Notes: a model not told the origin generated them from the sequence alone. A stretch of 64,000 nucleotides of DNA from Betaproteobacteria bacterium Ga0077526 (GCA_001464765.1 LNDV01000017.1:23313-87312), one strand, 5' to 3'; counted from the first letter of the stretch, positions 54,285 through 63,997 are shown. Translations and numbers: made by a program.

Positions 54285-55068
54285 GGCCGGCTTCTCCGAA
54301 CACGTAGCTTTCCATGGACAGCACGCCGTAGGTGATGCCGCCGTCGATGACATCCACCGCGGTCGGTGAGCCCGAGGCGCCCGCCGCAACCATGAGCGGC
54401 AGCAGGTGCTCCGTGGTCGGGTGCGCCCGGCGGGCGTGCGGCGCAGACTCCATCGTCCGCTGCAGGGCGCCCCAGTCATGGCGGGTGACAGCATCCCGCA
54501 CCCAATGCACGAATTCCGTGGCGTAGGTCGCAGCCGCAGAGTTCCCCGGTTGAATCTCGTAGAGGTTGTGCGTGAGGCTCCCGCTTCCGATCACCAGCAC
54601 GCCCTCGTCCGAGAGCGGCGCCAACGCCTGGCCGAAGGCAAACGCCTGCGCGCCATCGAGCCGACCCGGCAACGACACCTGAAACACCGGCACGTCGGCG
54701 GCGGGATACAGATGCATCAGCGGAACCCACGCGCCGTGGTCGAGACCGCGCTGGTCGTCTTCCCGCGATTGCCAGCCTGCAGCGGTCAGCAGGGCGGCAG
54801 CACGCCGGGCGAGCGCCGGATGCCCGGCTACGGGGTATGTCATTTCATAGAGCGCCGGATCGAAGCCGCCGAAGTCATGGATGGTGCGAGGGCGAGTCGT
54901 CGTCCCCACCGCGGGAGCCTGGGTCATCCAGTGCGGCGAAACGACGAGAACAGCCTCCGGCCGGGGCAACCGCCGGCCAAGTGCCGTGAGGGTGGGGCCG
55001 GCGATGCCAGGCTCCAGCGCGAAGGTCGGCGCGCCGTGGGAGATGAATACCGTGGGCAGGCGAGACAT
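54277..55068 (-). CDS. ygiD: DODA-type extradiol aromatic-ring-opening dioxygenase
   Basis: 263 residues from the ATG at 55068. VFISHGAPTFAL, VVSPHWMT and GLDHGAWVPL have the metal-binding histidines of the class III extradiol (LigB-like) superfamily, and GSGSLTHNL is also conserved. E. coli YgiD converts L-DOPA to a betalamic acid-type product. A LysR regulator is divergently encoded, the usual arrangement. The protein may act on catecholic plant or soil compounds. Confidence 0.88.
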   Translation of the reverse strand: MSRLPTVFISHGAPTFALEPGIAGPTLTALGRRLPRPEAVLVVSPHWMTQAPAVGTTTRPRTIHDFGGFDPALYEMTYPVAGHPALARRAAALLTAAGWQSREDDQRGLDHGAWVPLMHLYPAADVPVFQVSLPGRLDGAQAFAFGQALAPLSDEGVLVIGSGSLTHNLYEIQPGNSAAATYATEFVHWVRDAVTRHDWGALQRTMESAPHARRAHPTTEHLLPLMVAAGASGSPTAVDVIDGGITYGVLSMESYVFGEAGHA

Positions 55069-55179
55069 GGTGCAGTCCTCCGGGGGCGCGAACAGGCCGC
55101 GCGACACCTCCACTTTGGGCATTTCACCAGAAGGAATAAAGATGGTTAAATGAAACCCACTATTCCGGAATTCGCAACT
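55069..55179. promoter_or_regulatory. ygiD / lysR divergent promoter region
   Basis: 111 bases, markedly AT-richer than the surroundings, between the two divergent starts. It includes TTTCACC and GGTTAAATGAAA in opposite orientation. LysR regulators typically bind such shared intergenic DNA. No exact T-N11-A site was fixed. Confidence 0.45.
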
Positions 55180-56079
55180 ATGGATCGTTTCGAGGAAATG
55201 CGGGTGTTCGTGGGGGTCGTGGAGGCCGGTAGCTTCGTCGGGGCGGCAGACGCCCTGGCGATGTCGACACCAGCGGTCTCACGGCATGTGGCCGGGCTGG
55301 AGGCCCGCCTCGGAGTGCGACTGCTGCATCGCTCGACGCGGCGCCTGTCCCTCACGGCCGAAGGCGAGGTGTTCCACGCGCGCTGCCGGGCGCTCCTGGG
55401 GGACCTGGACGAAGCCGAGGGGGAGATCACGGCCAGCGCCGGCAAGGCCACGGGCGTTCTGCGCATCAACGTTCCGACGTCGTTCGGCGTGCTGCACCTG
55501 GCGCCGCTATGGGTGGAGTTCATGACGCAGCATCCGGGCGTGGCCCTGGACGTGACGCTGTCCGACCGCTTCGTGGATCTGGTGGAGGAAGGATTCGATC
55601 TCGCCGTGCGCATCGCGCAACTGCCGAACTCCGCGCTGGTGAGCCGCCAGCTGACCAGCACGCGACTCGTGCTGTGCGCCTCGCCCGAGTACCTCGCCCG
55701 CCGCGGTACACCCGCCCATCCCTCGGAACTGACACGTCACGACATCCTCTCCTACAGCCTGCTCGCGATGGGGGAGCAGTGGGCCTTCAGCGGCCCCGAA
55801 GGCGAGGTCTCGGTGCGCGTGACGCCCCGCATGCGCACGAACAACGGCGATACCTGTCGCCTCGCCGCGCTGCGCCACCTCGGCATCGTGCTGCAGCCTA
55901 CTTTCCTGGTGGGTCCCGATCTCCTCGCGGGCACGTTGACGGAGATCCTCCCGCCGTACCGCGCGGCCGAACTGGGGGTCTACGCCGTGTACGCGTCGCG
56001 CAAATTCGTCACGCCGAAAGTCCGGCTGCTGATCGACTTCCTCGCGAACGCTTTCCGCATGCGGGCGTGGCCGGCGTGA
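55180..56079 (+). CDS. LysR-family transcriptional regulator
   Basis: 299 residues from the ATG at 55180, whose MDRFEEMRVFVGVVEAGSF opening matches the family. The winged helix-turn-helix AADALAMSTPAVSRHVAGLEARLG leads to the effector-binding domain. An ATG at 55150 would add ten residues. It is divergent from ygiD and likely controls the ygiD-esterase operon and itself in response to a catechol-like ligand. Confidence 0.9.
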   Translation: MDRFEEMRVFVGVVEAGSFVGAADALAMSTPAVSRHVAGLEARLGVRLLHRSTRRLSLTAEGEVFHARCRALLGDLDEAEGEITASAGKATGVLRINVPTSFGVLHLAPLWVEFMTQHPGVALDVTLSDRFVDLVEEGFDLAVRIAQLPNSALVSRQLTSTRLVLCASPEYLARRGTPAHPSELTRHDILSYSLLAMGEQWAFSGPEGEVSVRVTPRMRTNNGDTCRLAALRHLGIVLQPTFLVGPDLLAGTLTEILPPYRAAELGVYAVYASRKFVTPKVRLLIDFLANAFRMRAWPA

Positions 56080-56183
56080 GCGCACGTCGCGCTCCGAACC
56101 TTCACCACAGCGGATGCTGGCGCCCGTCGCCGGCGCGCGTTCGTATGGCGAACACGTTTCGCTCGCGGTCTTGAATCGGCGAG

Positions 56184-56873
56184 CTACCTCGTGATTCGTT
56201 TCTCGCCGACGCAGGTATCGTCGAAAGCCTTGATCTGGGTTCTCAATGCCTCGGCGGCGGCATTGAACGCCGACACGCGTTCGTCGAACTGCATGGCCTG
56301 GCGTGTCAGCTCCTGACCGGAAGCATTGAACGCCTTTACCGTCTCCGAGAAAGTCGCTTCGCGCTGCCTGAATGCGCTGACAGTCTGATTTCGTCTGGCA
56401 AGCTTGGCATTGAAGTCGCCGACGAGGGCGTTGATCCGTTCCACATCCCGGTCAGTCAGCGGCCGGCGGGCCTTGGCTTTTTCGATCTCCGCTCGCGTCT
56501 TGTCGAGGGCGGCATCGGACACATTCATTTGGTCGATCACTCCCTCCAGAGCCAGTTTCTCTGAATCGAGGGCCTGCCGCTGGCGCTTCAGTTCTTCCAC
56601 GCGCTTCTCGAGACCCGCCGATTCGCCTTCCAACTGCGCCTGCTTTCCTTCGAGTTCATCTGCCTTGCGGCGGCTTTCCCAATAGACGCCGTAGCACGGG
56701 CCGACGTCTTCGGCCTTGATCTCATCCTTCCTGACTTCGCTCGGCTTCGGCAGCTTCGAGGAAATTCTCGGAAGCTTCAGCAAGGGCGTGGCTTCGAGAC
56801 CCTGAGTCCAGCAAGGCGCTGATGCCGTGATCATCAGTGCCACCGCGACGGGGAAGCAAACGTTGCGAATCAC
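56184..56873 (-). CDS. exported coiled-coil protein of unknown function
   Basis: 229 residues from GTG 56873; AGAGGA eight bases upstream decides this start. Signal peptide about 1-25. After a short linker and GPCYGVYW, residues 70-220 are almost wholly helical with heptad-like repeats (KRVEELKRQRQALDSEKLAL and similar). Two cysteines, one before the helix and one near the end (DDTCVGEK), could link into a disulphide. Resembles periplasmic spacer or scaffold proteins; no family assigned. Confidence 0.65.
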   Translation of the reverse strand: MIRNVCFPVAVALMITASAPCWTQGLEATPLLKLPRISSKLPKPSEVRKDEIKAEDVGPCYGVYWESRRKADELEGKQAQLEGESAGLEKRVEELKRQRQALDSEKLALEGVIDQMNVSDAALDKTRAEIEKAKARRPLTDRDVERINALVGDFNAKLARRNQTVSAFRQREATFSETVKAFNASGQELTRQAMQFDERVSAFNAAAEALRTQIKAFDDTCVGEKRITR

Positions 56874-57321
56874 CTTTCGAGTCCTCTGAAGCCTGCTGTT
56901 CCGAGATATGCGGGGTAGCCAATTACTCCAACCCTCAGCACCGCCGTCCCGACCCCCGCCCTGGAAAACCATTCACACAGGGCCGATCTGGTTCTCAGGG
57001 CTTGTAGGGCCGCTGCACAATCGCCGTACCCGGGAGCCTGGGGGTCACCCACCACCGTTCCGGCGGGATTTTTCCGCCAAACGCCACGCGCGACAATCCC
57101 GATTTCTTGGGACTCGCCACAGTGTTGAGAACCGCGCCTGGAAGACGATGCACGCGAAGCGATACACGCGCGGCAAGAGCCGTGGTCCGATGATCGATCG
57201 AGTGGAACTCTGCTCGCGGAGAGAGGCAAGCAGAGACAGTTCAACGAGCGGCCGGCGAAAGCTTCCGGCGGGTCGCGCGAAACGGGACGAATGCGCCGGG
57301 CGGATTGCCCCCGGACAATGC
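56874..57321. other. gene-free stretch
   Basis: 448 bases between the coiled-coil gene start and the next minus-strand stop. Short overlapping frames exist on both strands, but none has a ribosome site or family-like sequence. No RNA or repeat was recognised. Confidence 0.4.
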
Positions 57322-58884
57322 TCAGTCCGAAGACCGGACGAGCAGGCGGTACTCGGCGATGACGAAGTCGGCGCCGTGCTCGACCGAGCCCTTCGGCACC
57401 AGCAGATAGTCCATGCCGTAGAGCATGAGGCCATAGCTGTCGCGCAGGTCGAAGGCGCCGGGCCGCACGGCGATCTTCACGGTCAGGCGGCCGATGCTGT
57501 TCTCGGCGGGAGACGGCAGCATGAGCGCGTCGATCATCGACTTGGGGTCCGGGTCGGGCGACCCGTCCATCAGCAGGCGGCTCAGCACGACGCGGATGGC
57601 GCCGCGCGACAGCAGTTCGATGCCGACCTGCCGCTGGCTGCGATCGACCAGGTTGAGCCGGCGCACGATCCCGACGCCCCAGGCGATGCCTTCGTCCAGA
57701 TAGCGGACGCCCACCATCTCGCCCACGGCGAGCCAGTCGCTGCGGTCGGTCGGCACCGTGGCGCCGACGCCGGCGGAACTCTCGTCGGCGAGCACCCAGT
57801 CCTCGAGCTTGCGCACATCGAAATTCCAGCCGAACTCGTCGGCGTCGATGGCGGCAATGATGTCGTTCAGGCCGTGGACGGCCTCGACCTTTTCCTTGGA
57901 GTCCCGCCGCTTCTCCTTGCGGGTGGGCGGAATGGGCGACCAGTAGTGGGCCAGATGCTCCAGCACCTGCACCACGTCATGCGTCGGGTAGCTGCCGCCC
58001 AGATTGACGGTCGGCGGTACGCCGCCGGTCACGCGGACATCCTGGGCAAGTTTCTTGAGATGCGGTGCAGCGGCGCTCGGGCCGAAGAATCGCAGACCCG
58101 ACCCGCCCGCCATGCCGCTCGAAGCGCGTGCCGGAGCACGGTCGGCGTCGAGATCGAAATGGAAGTACACGCCAGGCGCCGGCTCTTCCTGCAGCGTGAA
58201 GAATTCCGAGAACTGCGCGCAGAGACGCTCCACGATCTCGATCTGGCGCTTGGGCAGGGAATCCGTCGACGACACGGCCAGCATCATGGCCTTCAGCATC
58301 TCCCGGCGCACCGACGATTCGCCGAAGGGCCCGGGATAGATGACCGCCGTGGTCGTGGCGATGCCATGGCGCTCCGCGATCTGGTACACGCGGGCGAAAG
58401 CGCCCCACAGCGCGGGCTCCAGCGGGGCATAGCGCAGCAGACGCCACTTGAGGTGCAGATTGAACGCCCGGAGCGCCCTCGCCGCGATGATCGCGAGACG
58501 GGGCTTGAGCACCTGGGCACTGGGGTCGCCGGTGACGAACATCTCCAGCAGCATCCGGTAGGCGCGGGCCAGACCTTCCCAGAAATTGCCGACCACGTGG
58601 GCGATCCGGGTACCGGCAGCGCGGTTCTCCGGATCTACGGAGAGAAACTCACGGGAGAGAGCCTGCTGGTGGGGCTTGGAGCTGGAGTCGATCATCTCGA
58701 CGATCTCCAGGACCCGCTGGGCCGACATGTTCTCGGCTTCCCGCGCAGCATCGAGGTGGTCGAGCAGCTTTTCGAGCGCCTGCAGCGGCGGCAGGGCGTC
58801 GAGCGCCTCCAGGGTCCGCTTCGCCGAACGGGGATCCGCCAGCGGATGATCCGCGTCGGGCGATGACTTGAGCCAGCTCAGCAT
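57322..58884 (-). CDS. conserved 520-residue protein with a PilZ-like C-terminal region
   Basis: Cytosolic protein without signal or membrane helices. The N-terminal two thirds are helical (RTLEALDALPPLQALEKLLD). Residues about 390-450 have a beta-rich stretch, DWLAVGEMVGVRYLDEG, then WGVGIVRRLN and QVGIELLSRGA, which resembles PilZ-like domains of c-di-GMP receptors such as the FimW type. The strict RxxxR and DxSxxG motifs are not obvious, so binding is uncertain. It stands alone and is probably a conserved betaproteobacterial protein. Confidence 0.6.
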   Translation of the reverse strand: MLSWLKSSPDADHPLADPRSAKRTLEALDALPPLQALEKLLDHLDAAREAENMSAQRVLEIVEMIDSSSKPHQQALSREFLSVDPENRAAGTRIAHVVGNFWEGLARAYRMLLEMFVTGDPSAQVLKPRLAIIAARALRAFNLHLKWRLLRYAPLEPALWGAFARVYQIAERHGIATTTAVIYPGPFGESSVRREMLKAMMLAVSSTDSLPKRQIEIVERLCAQFSEFFTLQEEPAPGVYFHFDLDADRAPARASSGMAGGSGLRFFGPSAAAPHLKKLAQDVRVTGGVPPTVNLGGSYPTHDVVQVLEHLAHYWSPIPPTRKEKRRDSKEKVEAVHGLNDIIAAIDADEFGWNFDVRKLEDWVLADESSAGVGATVPTDRSDWLAVGEMVGVRYLDEGIAWGVGIVRRLNLVDRSQRQVGIELLSRGAIRVVLSRLLMDGSPDPDPKSMIDALMLPSPAENSIGRLTVKIAVRPGAFDLRDSYGLMLYGMDYLLVPKGSVEHGADFVIAEYRLLVRSSD

Positions 58885-58979
58885 GGTGTCGGACTCGAAA
58901 AGGGACCGGAATAGCCGGGAACTGACGGCGCTTTAATCCGACACTTTAGCAATTCGCGGGCCTTGCGCCCATGCCAACG

Positions 58980-60269
58980 TCAACCCCGGACGGCGGCGGC
59001 CCTTCCCCGCTGGGCATCCACCCCGGACAGGACCGCCAGGCCCGCGATGAAGAACACCCCCGTGAGCAGCATGGACGTCCGGTGGTCACCACCGGTCACC
59101 CAGGTGATGAGCCCGTAGGTGAGCGGCCCGAAGATGGAGGACAGCTTCACCGCCAGCCCCCACAGACCGAAGAACTCCGCACGGCGGTCGTCCGGGCTGA
59201 AGTACCCGACCAGCGCCCGCCCGGCGGACTGGCTCGCTCCCATGCACAGTCCCGCCAGGTTGGCGGCTACCCAGAACCACGCGGCCTCGGTCGCCTGCCA
59301 GGCGACGAGGGTGGTCACACACCATCCGATCAACGTCACCGCCACGCTGCGAACGTGGCCGATGCGGTCCTGCACGTAGCCGAAGGCGAACGCGCCGATG
59401 GCTGCCGTCACGTTGACCAGCAGCACCATGACCAGAGTCTCCGTCGTGCCGAACCCCATGGCCTCCTGGGCGTAGATGGCCGCGATCGCCACAACCGTCT
59501 GGACCCCGGCCTGGTAGAACAGGATGCACGCCAGGAAGCGCACGAGATCACGATAGTCCCGGGCGTGGCGCCAGGACTGCTGCAGCCGGGAGAAGGCGCT
59601 CATGTAGTCGCCCGCCGCACCCTGGCGAGGCCGGGCGCGTTCCTTCAGGAACAGGAACGTGGGCACGCTGGACAGTGCGAACAGCACCGCCGTGATGAGC
59701 ATGGTCACCGGGACGAACTCCGCGCCGGTCTGGCCCTGGCCCTGGGCCCAGGTGACATAGGCAATGCTGAGCCCGAGACTGAGAAGCCCGCCCAGGTAGC
59801 CGAACGCCCAGGCCCAGCCGGAGATCTTGCCCAGGGATTCCCCCTTGGCGAGTTCGGGCAGGAATGCCGCGGTGATGTTCTCACCCGTGCCATAGAAGAA
59901 GTTCGACACCACCAGCGCGACCACCGCGATCCACAGATCACCGGGGCCGGCCAGAGAGAGCGCCGCGGTGCCCAGCACACAGCCGATGGTCGAGAGAAAC
60001 AGCACGCGCTTCTTGGCACCGTGCACGTCGGCCCACGCGCCGATCAGAGGTGCCGTGACGACGATAAGCGCGTACGACACGGACAGGCTGGCCGTCCACG
60101 CGAGCGTGGCCCAGGGCGCCTTGCCCGCGACCGCCGCCACGAAGTACGCATTGAAGATCGCCGTGATGACGACAGTGGTGTAGCCCGAGTTCGCGAAGTC
60201 GTAGCAGGCCCACGCCCAGACTTCCCGGGGCCGCACGCCGGGGTTCAGCTGATCGGCGACTCGCTTCAT
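58980..60269 (-). CDS. MFS transporter, UMF1/Atg22-like
   Basis: 429 residues with about twelve transmembrane segments. WAWACYDFANSGYTTVVITAIFNAYF is the strong N-terminal signature of the UMF1 (Atg22-like) group, and PLIGAWADVHGAKKR the MFS loop. Substrates of bacterial members are mostly unknown; amino-acid or small-molecule export has been suggested for relatives. Its ATG overlaps the CoA-transferase stop (4 bases), so it ends the D-aminoacylase operon. Confidence 0.85.
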   Translation of the reverse strand: MKRVADQLNPGVRPREVWAWACYDFANSGYTTVVITAIFNAYFVAAVAGKAPWATLAWTASLSVSYALIVVTAPLIGAWADVHGAKKRVLFLSTIGCVLGTAALSLAGPGDLWIAVVALVVSNFFYGTGENITAAFLPELAKGESLGKISGWAWAFGYLGGLLSLGLSIAYVTWAQGQGQTGAEFVPVTMLITAVLFALSSVPTFLFLKERARPRQGAAGDYMSAFSRLQQSWRHARDYRDLVRFLACILFYQAGVQTVVAIAAIYAQEAMGFGTTETLVMVLLVNVTAAIGAFAFGYVQDRIGHVRSVAVTLIGWCVTTLVAWQATEAAWFWVAANLAGLCMGASQSAGRALVGYFSPDDRRAEFFGLWGLAVKLSSIFGPLTYGLITWVTGGDHRTSMLLTGVFFIAGLAVLSGVDAQRGRAAAVRG

Positions 60270-61489
60270 GCGCCGGCCACCACAGCGGATTCCCGAAGCC
60301 GCGCAATCGCAGGGGCGTCATAGCCGAGGGAGGTGAGCACGGCATCGGTATGCTCGCCCAGGCGGGGACCGAGCCACTCGGTGCCGCCTGGCGTCTCGTG
60401 CAGTTTCGGAACGACACCCGGAAGCTTCAGATCACCGCCACCCGGCAGCAGGAACGACTGGATCATCTCGCGGGCGAGATACTGCGGATCGGCGGCGATG
60501 TCGGCGATGTCGTAGATCTTGCCGGCCGGCACTTCGGCGCCGTTCAGCACGCGCAGCGCCTCGTCGAGATCCACCGAGGCGGCCCAGCGGCCGATCACAT
60601 CGTCGATCTCTTCCGTACGCGTGACACGCCCGGCATTGCTGGCGAGTTGCGGGTCGTCGGCGAGATCATCACGCCCGAAGGCGCGCATCATCCGCTTGAA
60701 GATGCTGTCGTTGTTGGCGCCGATCACGAGGTACTTGCCATCCCGCGTCTGATAGGTGTTGGAGGGCACGATGCCCGGGAGCGATGCGCCCGAACGCTGG
60801 CGCACGAAACCGAACTTGTCGTACTCGGGCAGCAGGCTTTCCATGAGAGCGAACACGGCCTCGTACAGCGCGACATCGACGACCTGCCCCTTGCCGCCGT
60901 TCACTTCGCGATGTCGCAGCGCCATCAGGGCACCGATGGCACCGTACAGCGCCGCGATCGAATCGCCGATCGACACCCCCACCCGCACGGGCGGACGATC
61001 GGGGTACCCGGTGAGATGACGCAGCCCGCCCATCGCCTCGGCAATGGCGCCGAAGCCCGGCCGCTGACTGTACGGCCCGGTCTGGCCGTAGCCCGAGAGT
61101 CGGACCATCACCAGACCCGGATGGATGGCGGACAGTTGCTCCCAGCCGAGCCCCCAGGATTCGAGGGTACCGGGCCGGAAGTTCTCAACAACGATATCCG
61201 CCTCGCGCACGAGGCGGCGCACGATCTCCTGCCCTTCCGGGGACTTGAGGTTCACGGCGACGGACTTCTTGTTGCGCGCCTGCGCGAACCACCACAGCGA
61301 CGTGCCCTCGTGCAGCTTGCGCCAGGTGCGCAGCGGGTCTCCGCCGTCGGGGGATTCCACCTTGATGACCTCGGCACCGAACTCCGCCAGCACGCGGGCG
61401 CAGAACGGGCCCGCGATCAGCGTGCCCAGTTCGACGACCTTCACCCCGGCGAGCGGGCGGGCGGCATCCGCCCGCGGTGCTTCGCTCAC
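60266..61489 (-). CDS. CaiB/BaiF family CoA-transferase (paralogue of 28126)
   Basis: 407 residues from GTG 61489, overlapping the deacylase stop (GTGA). It is very similar to the enzyme at 28126: VVELGTLIAGPFCARVLAEF, RNKKSVAVNLKSPEGQE, NFRPGTLESWGLGWEQL and VGVSIGD with the catalytic aspartate. The likeness along the full length implies duplication inside this genome or a close family. Here it is paired with an amidohydrolase and an MFS carrier rather than a lyase, so its acid substrate probably differs. Confidence 0.88.
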   Translation of the reverse strand: MSEAPRADAARPLAGVKVVELGTLIAGPFCARVLAEFGAEVIKVESPDGGDPLRTWRKLHEGTSLWWFAQARNKKSVAVNLKSPEGQEIVRRLVREADIVVENFRPGTLESWGLGWEQLSAIHPGLVMVRLSGYGQTGPYSQRPGFGAIAEAMGGLRHLTGYPDRPPVRVGVSIGDSIAALYGAIGALMALRHREVNGGKGQVVDVALYEAVFALMESLLPEYDKFGFVRQRSGASLPGIVPSNTYQTRDGKYLVIGANNDSIFKRMMRAFGRDDLADDPQLASNAGRVTRTEEIDDVIGRWAASVDLDEALRVLNGAEVPAGKIYDIADIAADPQYLAREMIQSFLLPGGGDLKLPGVVPKLHETPGGTEWLGPRLGEHTDAVLTSLGYDAPAIARLRESAVVAGA

Positions 61490-63168
61490 GCGTTGAATTC
61501 CCGCAGCACCTTGCCCGACAGCGGCTGCCCGCTCACGGCAGCCCCGTTTGCATCGACGAGGCGCGTGCCGTTCACCCAGACCCCGTGCACGCCCTTGGGG
61601 TCGGTGATGAGGCGTGTGGCACCGGCCGGGAGATCCTTCACACGACGGGTCGGCGTGCGGCCTACGGTCTTCGGATCGAACAGGAACAGGTCGGCATGGG
61701 CGCCCACGGCGATGGCGCCACGGCCCTTGAGGCCGAACACGCCGGCGGGCTCGCCCGTCATGCGATGCACGGCCTGCTCGAGCGGCATGAGCCCGCGATC
61801 GCGGACCCAATGGCCGAGCACGTGGAGCGCGAAGCCGGCGTCGCAGAAGAACTCGAGGTGAGCCCCCGCGTCGGAGAGCGAGATGAGCGAGTTCGGGTCC
61901 TTCAGCATCGCCCCCACGGCCTGGTCGTCCGTGTTGAGCAGCTGCGCAAGGAAGTAGGTCTTCAGGTCTTCGGCGAGGCCCAGGTCGAGCAGCCAGTCGA
62001 ACGGATCCTTGCCCGCTTCGGCAGCGAGGGCGGCGATGCTGCGGCCGTCGTAGCCGCTGTGCTTCTCCTCGGCGGACTGGAGAACGAACACACGGTCCCA
62101 GTCGCCGTTGAACGTGCGCTGCGCGGGGCGCGAGAGTTCCTCACGCAGGGACGCACGGAATGCAGGGTCGCTCAGGATGGCGCGATACGTCACATCGTCC
62201 TTCGCCTGCATCGCGGGCCGCCACGCCTGCATGCCTTCGAAGACGTAGGGCGCTTCCAGCGTGAACTCCATGCTGAGCGGGCAGGCCGACACGGCACCCC
62301 AAAGGCGATTGCCGCGCTTGCGTGCCTCGCCCATGGCGTCGAGATCGTCGAAGACCGCGCGCGGCGTCGCCTGGCTGTGGATGAGCGCGGCGATGACGAA
62401 GGGCCGTCCGCTCGCCTGCGCCCAGCCTTCGAACCGCGGCACGGTTTCCGTACCGTCCTTGGTCATCATCAGCACACCGCGCCCGACTTCACCGACGGCG
62501 CCGGTGAGCGCGCGCATCTCGGTCTCGTCCGCCAGCCGGGACGGCATCGGAATGCCGCCCTCGCCGTTGTGCTGCGTGCCGGTCGTCGTGGAGAAGCCGA
62601 GCGCCCCGGCGCGGATCGCATCCTTCACGATGTTGCGCATGGCTTCGATCTCCTCCGGCGTGGCGGTGCGCTTGGCGGCATCGCCGCGCAGCGCCCAGGT
62701 GCGCACGGAGGAATGACCCACGAACACAGCAACGTTCACGCCGACGCCGCGCTTCTCGAGGAAGGAGAGGTACTCCGGGAAGGTCTGGAACTCCCAGCGC
62801 ACGCCGGCTTCGAGTGCGGCGAGCGACATGCCTTCCACGTGCGTCAGGTTGCGCATCGTGAGGCTGCGGTCCTCGGGCCGGCACGGCGCGAGGGTGAAGC
62901 CGCAGTTGCCCATGACCACCGTGGTCACGCCGTGCGACGGCGACGGGGACACGTGCGGGTCCCACGTAATCTGCGCGTCGTAGTGGGTGTGCGTGTCGAC
63001 GATCCCCGGGGCGAGCACGAGGCCGTCGGCATCGACGGTCTCGCGGGCGGGGCCGGAGACGTTGCCGATCTCGCGGATGAGACCGCCTTCGACGGCGACG
63101 GAGCCGAGGTAGCCGGGGCGTCCGGAACCGTCGACGATGAGAGCATTGCGGATGAGAAGGTCGTACAT
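61486..63168 (-). CDS. N-acyl-D-amino-acid deacylase family amidohydrolase
   Basis: 560 residues, cytosolic TIM-barrel metallohydrolase. GIVDTHTHYDAQ binds zinc, MGNCGF holds the metal-bridging cysteine typical of D-aminoacylases, and HSSVR and HSQA add ligands. The C-terminal AVGAHADLFLFDP closes the composite beta-sandwich. The family removes acyl groups from D-amino acids or opens related amides. It lies between a cupin gene and the CoA-transferase, consistent with using the released acid. Confidence 0.86.
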   Translation of the reverse strand: MYDLLIRNALIVDGSGRPGYLGSVAVEGGLIREIGNVSGPARETVDADGLVLAPGIVDTHTHYDAQITWDPHVSPSPSHGVTTVVMGNCGFTLAPCRPEDRSLTMRNLTHVEGMSLAALEAGVRWEFQTFPEYLSFLEKRGVGVNVAVFVGHSSVRTWALRGDAAKRTATPEEIEAMRNIVKDAIRAGALGFSTTTGTQHNGEGGIPMPSRLADETEMRALTGAVGEVGRGVLMMTKDGTETVPRFEGWAQASGRPFVIAALIHSQATPRAVFDDLDAMGEARKRGNRLWGAVSACPLSMEFTLEAPYVFEGMQAWRPAMQAKDDVTYRAILSDPAFRASLREELSRPAQRTFNGDWDRVFVLQSAEEKHSGYDGRSIAALAAEAGKDPFDWLLDLGLAEDLKTYFLAQLLNTDDQAVGAMLKDPNSLISLSDAGAHLEFFCDAGFALHVLGHWVRDRGLMPLEQAVHRMTGEPAGVFGLKGRGAIAVGAHADLFLFDPKTVGRTPTRRVKDLPAGATRLITDPKGVHGVWVNGTRLVDANGAAVSGQPLSGKVLREFNA

Positions 63169-63189
63169 GTCAGGTCTTGAGTCTTTCGG

Positions 63190-63561
63190 TCAGTTGGTGG
63201 TGATGAGTTCGGTGTCTTCGTGGGCGTAGGGTGGCGAGCACGCGCAGAGGATCACGAGCGGCTCGGTCCCGGTGTTTTCCACGCAGTGGGCCGTCCCGGG
63301 AGGGATGAACACGGTGTCGCCCGGGTGGATTGCGATGCGCTCGTCGCCGAGCACCATCACGCCGTTGCCCCGCGTGATGTGGTACAGCTCTTCGCTCCTG
63401 TGATGCCGATGGAGGTGTGTCGTGGCGCCGGGCGCCACCGTCGCTTCAGCCAGGCTCTGATTGACATTGCCCTGGACGCCGGGATGCATCAGTTCACGGA
63501 TCTCGGATCCGTCCCGCGTCACGTACGGCGCCACCGCGTCGCGCATGCTGATCGTGACCAT
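63190..63561 (-). CDS. small cupin-domain protein
   Basis: 123 residues from the ATG at 63561, with GGGAGGGGG upstream. A single cupin barrel: HLHRHHRSEELYHITRGNG supplies His/Glu metal ligands (motif 1) and HPGDTVFIPPGTAHCVEN motif 2. Such proteins bind metals or act as isomerases, dioxygenases or sensors. It is the likely first gene of the cupin-deacylase-CoA transferase-MFS operon. Confidence 0.85.
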   Translation of the reverse strand: MVTISMRDAVAPYVTRDGSEIRELMHPGVQGNVNQSLAEATVAPGATTHLHRHHRSEELYHITRGNGVMVLGDERIAIHPGDTVFIPPGTAHCVENTGTEPLVILCACSPPYAHEDTELITTN

Positions 63562-63660
63562 CCCCCTCCCCTGGCAAAAAACGTCATTGGAACATACTCG
63601 GCACCCCAACCCGGCGACCCGGGTGCGGGCGGTGTCCCGGCGGGACGATACAATCCGGGC

Positions 63661-63909
63661 ATGAACGCCTTTCTCCGCTTTTCTCTTCGCCGCTGTCTGC
63701 TAACCGCGGCAGCCTTTGGTCTCGGCGCCGCCGGGCTCGCGATGGCGGGCGACACTCCGCCCCCGAAGCCGGACAAGAAGGACGCTGCCGAGGCCGTGCA
63801 GGAAGGCAATGTGCAGCAGTGGATCGAGTACTACCAGCGCACCCGGCCGCAGGCGCCCCCCGCTTCGCCAACGAAACCGCCCGAAACCGCGCCACCCCGC
63901 AAGCCGTAG
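63661..63909 (+). CDS. small exported proline-rich protein
   Basis: 82 residues from the ATG at 63661. Signal peptide about 1-29 (RRCLLTAAAFGLGAAGLAMA), then a short mature peptide with VQEGNVQQWIEYYQRTR and a Pro/Thr/Lys tail (PPASPTKPPETAPPRKP). No family recognised. Divergent from the cupin gene. The tail may anchor it to the envelope or a partner. Confidence 0.55.
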   Translation: MNAFLRFSLRRCLLTAAAFGLGAAGLAMAGDTPPPKPDKKDAAEAVQEGNVQQWIEYYQRTRPQAPPASPTKPPETAPPRKP

Positions 63910-63986
63910 CCCAATGGGATGGACTCCTCCCCCCTGAGCGGCATCGAGTGCCAGACTGGGAGGCGTTGAACTTCCGGTCAAACGAG

Positions 63987-63997
63987 AGAGGAGGAGT
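63987..63997 (+). promoter_or_regulatory. ribosome binding site of a gene beyond the window
   Basis: AGAGGAGGAG near the right edge is a near-perfect Shine-Dalgarno sequence on the plus strand. A start codon would be expected within about ten bases after position 64000. Confidence 0.4.
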
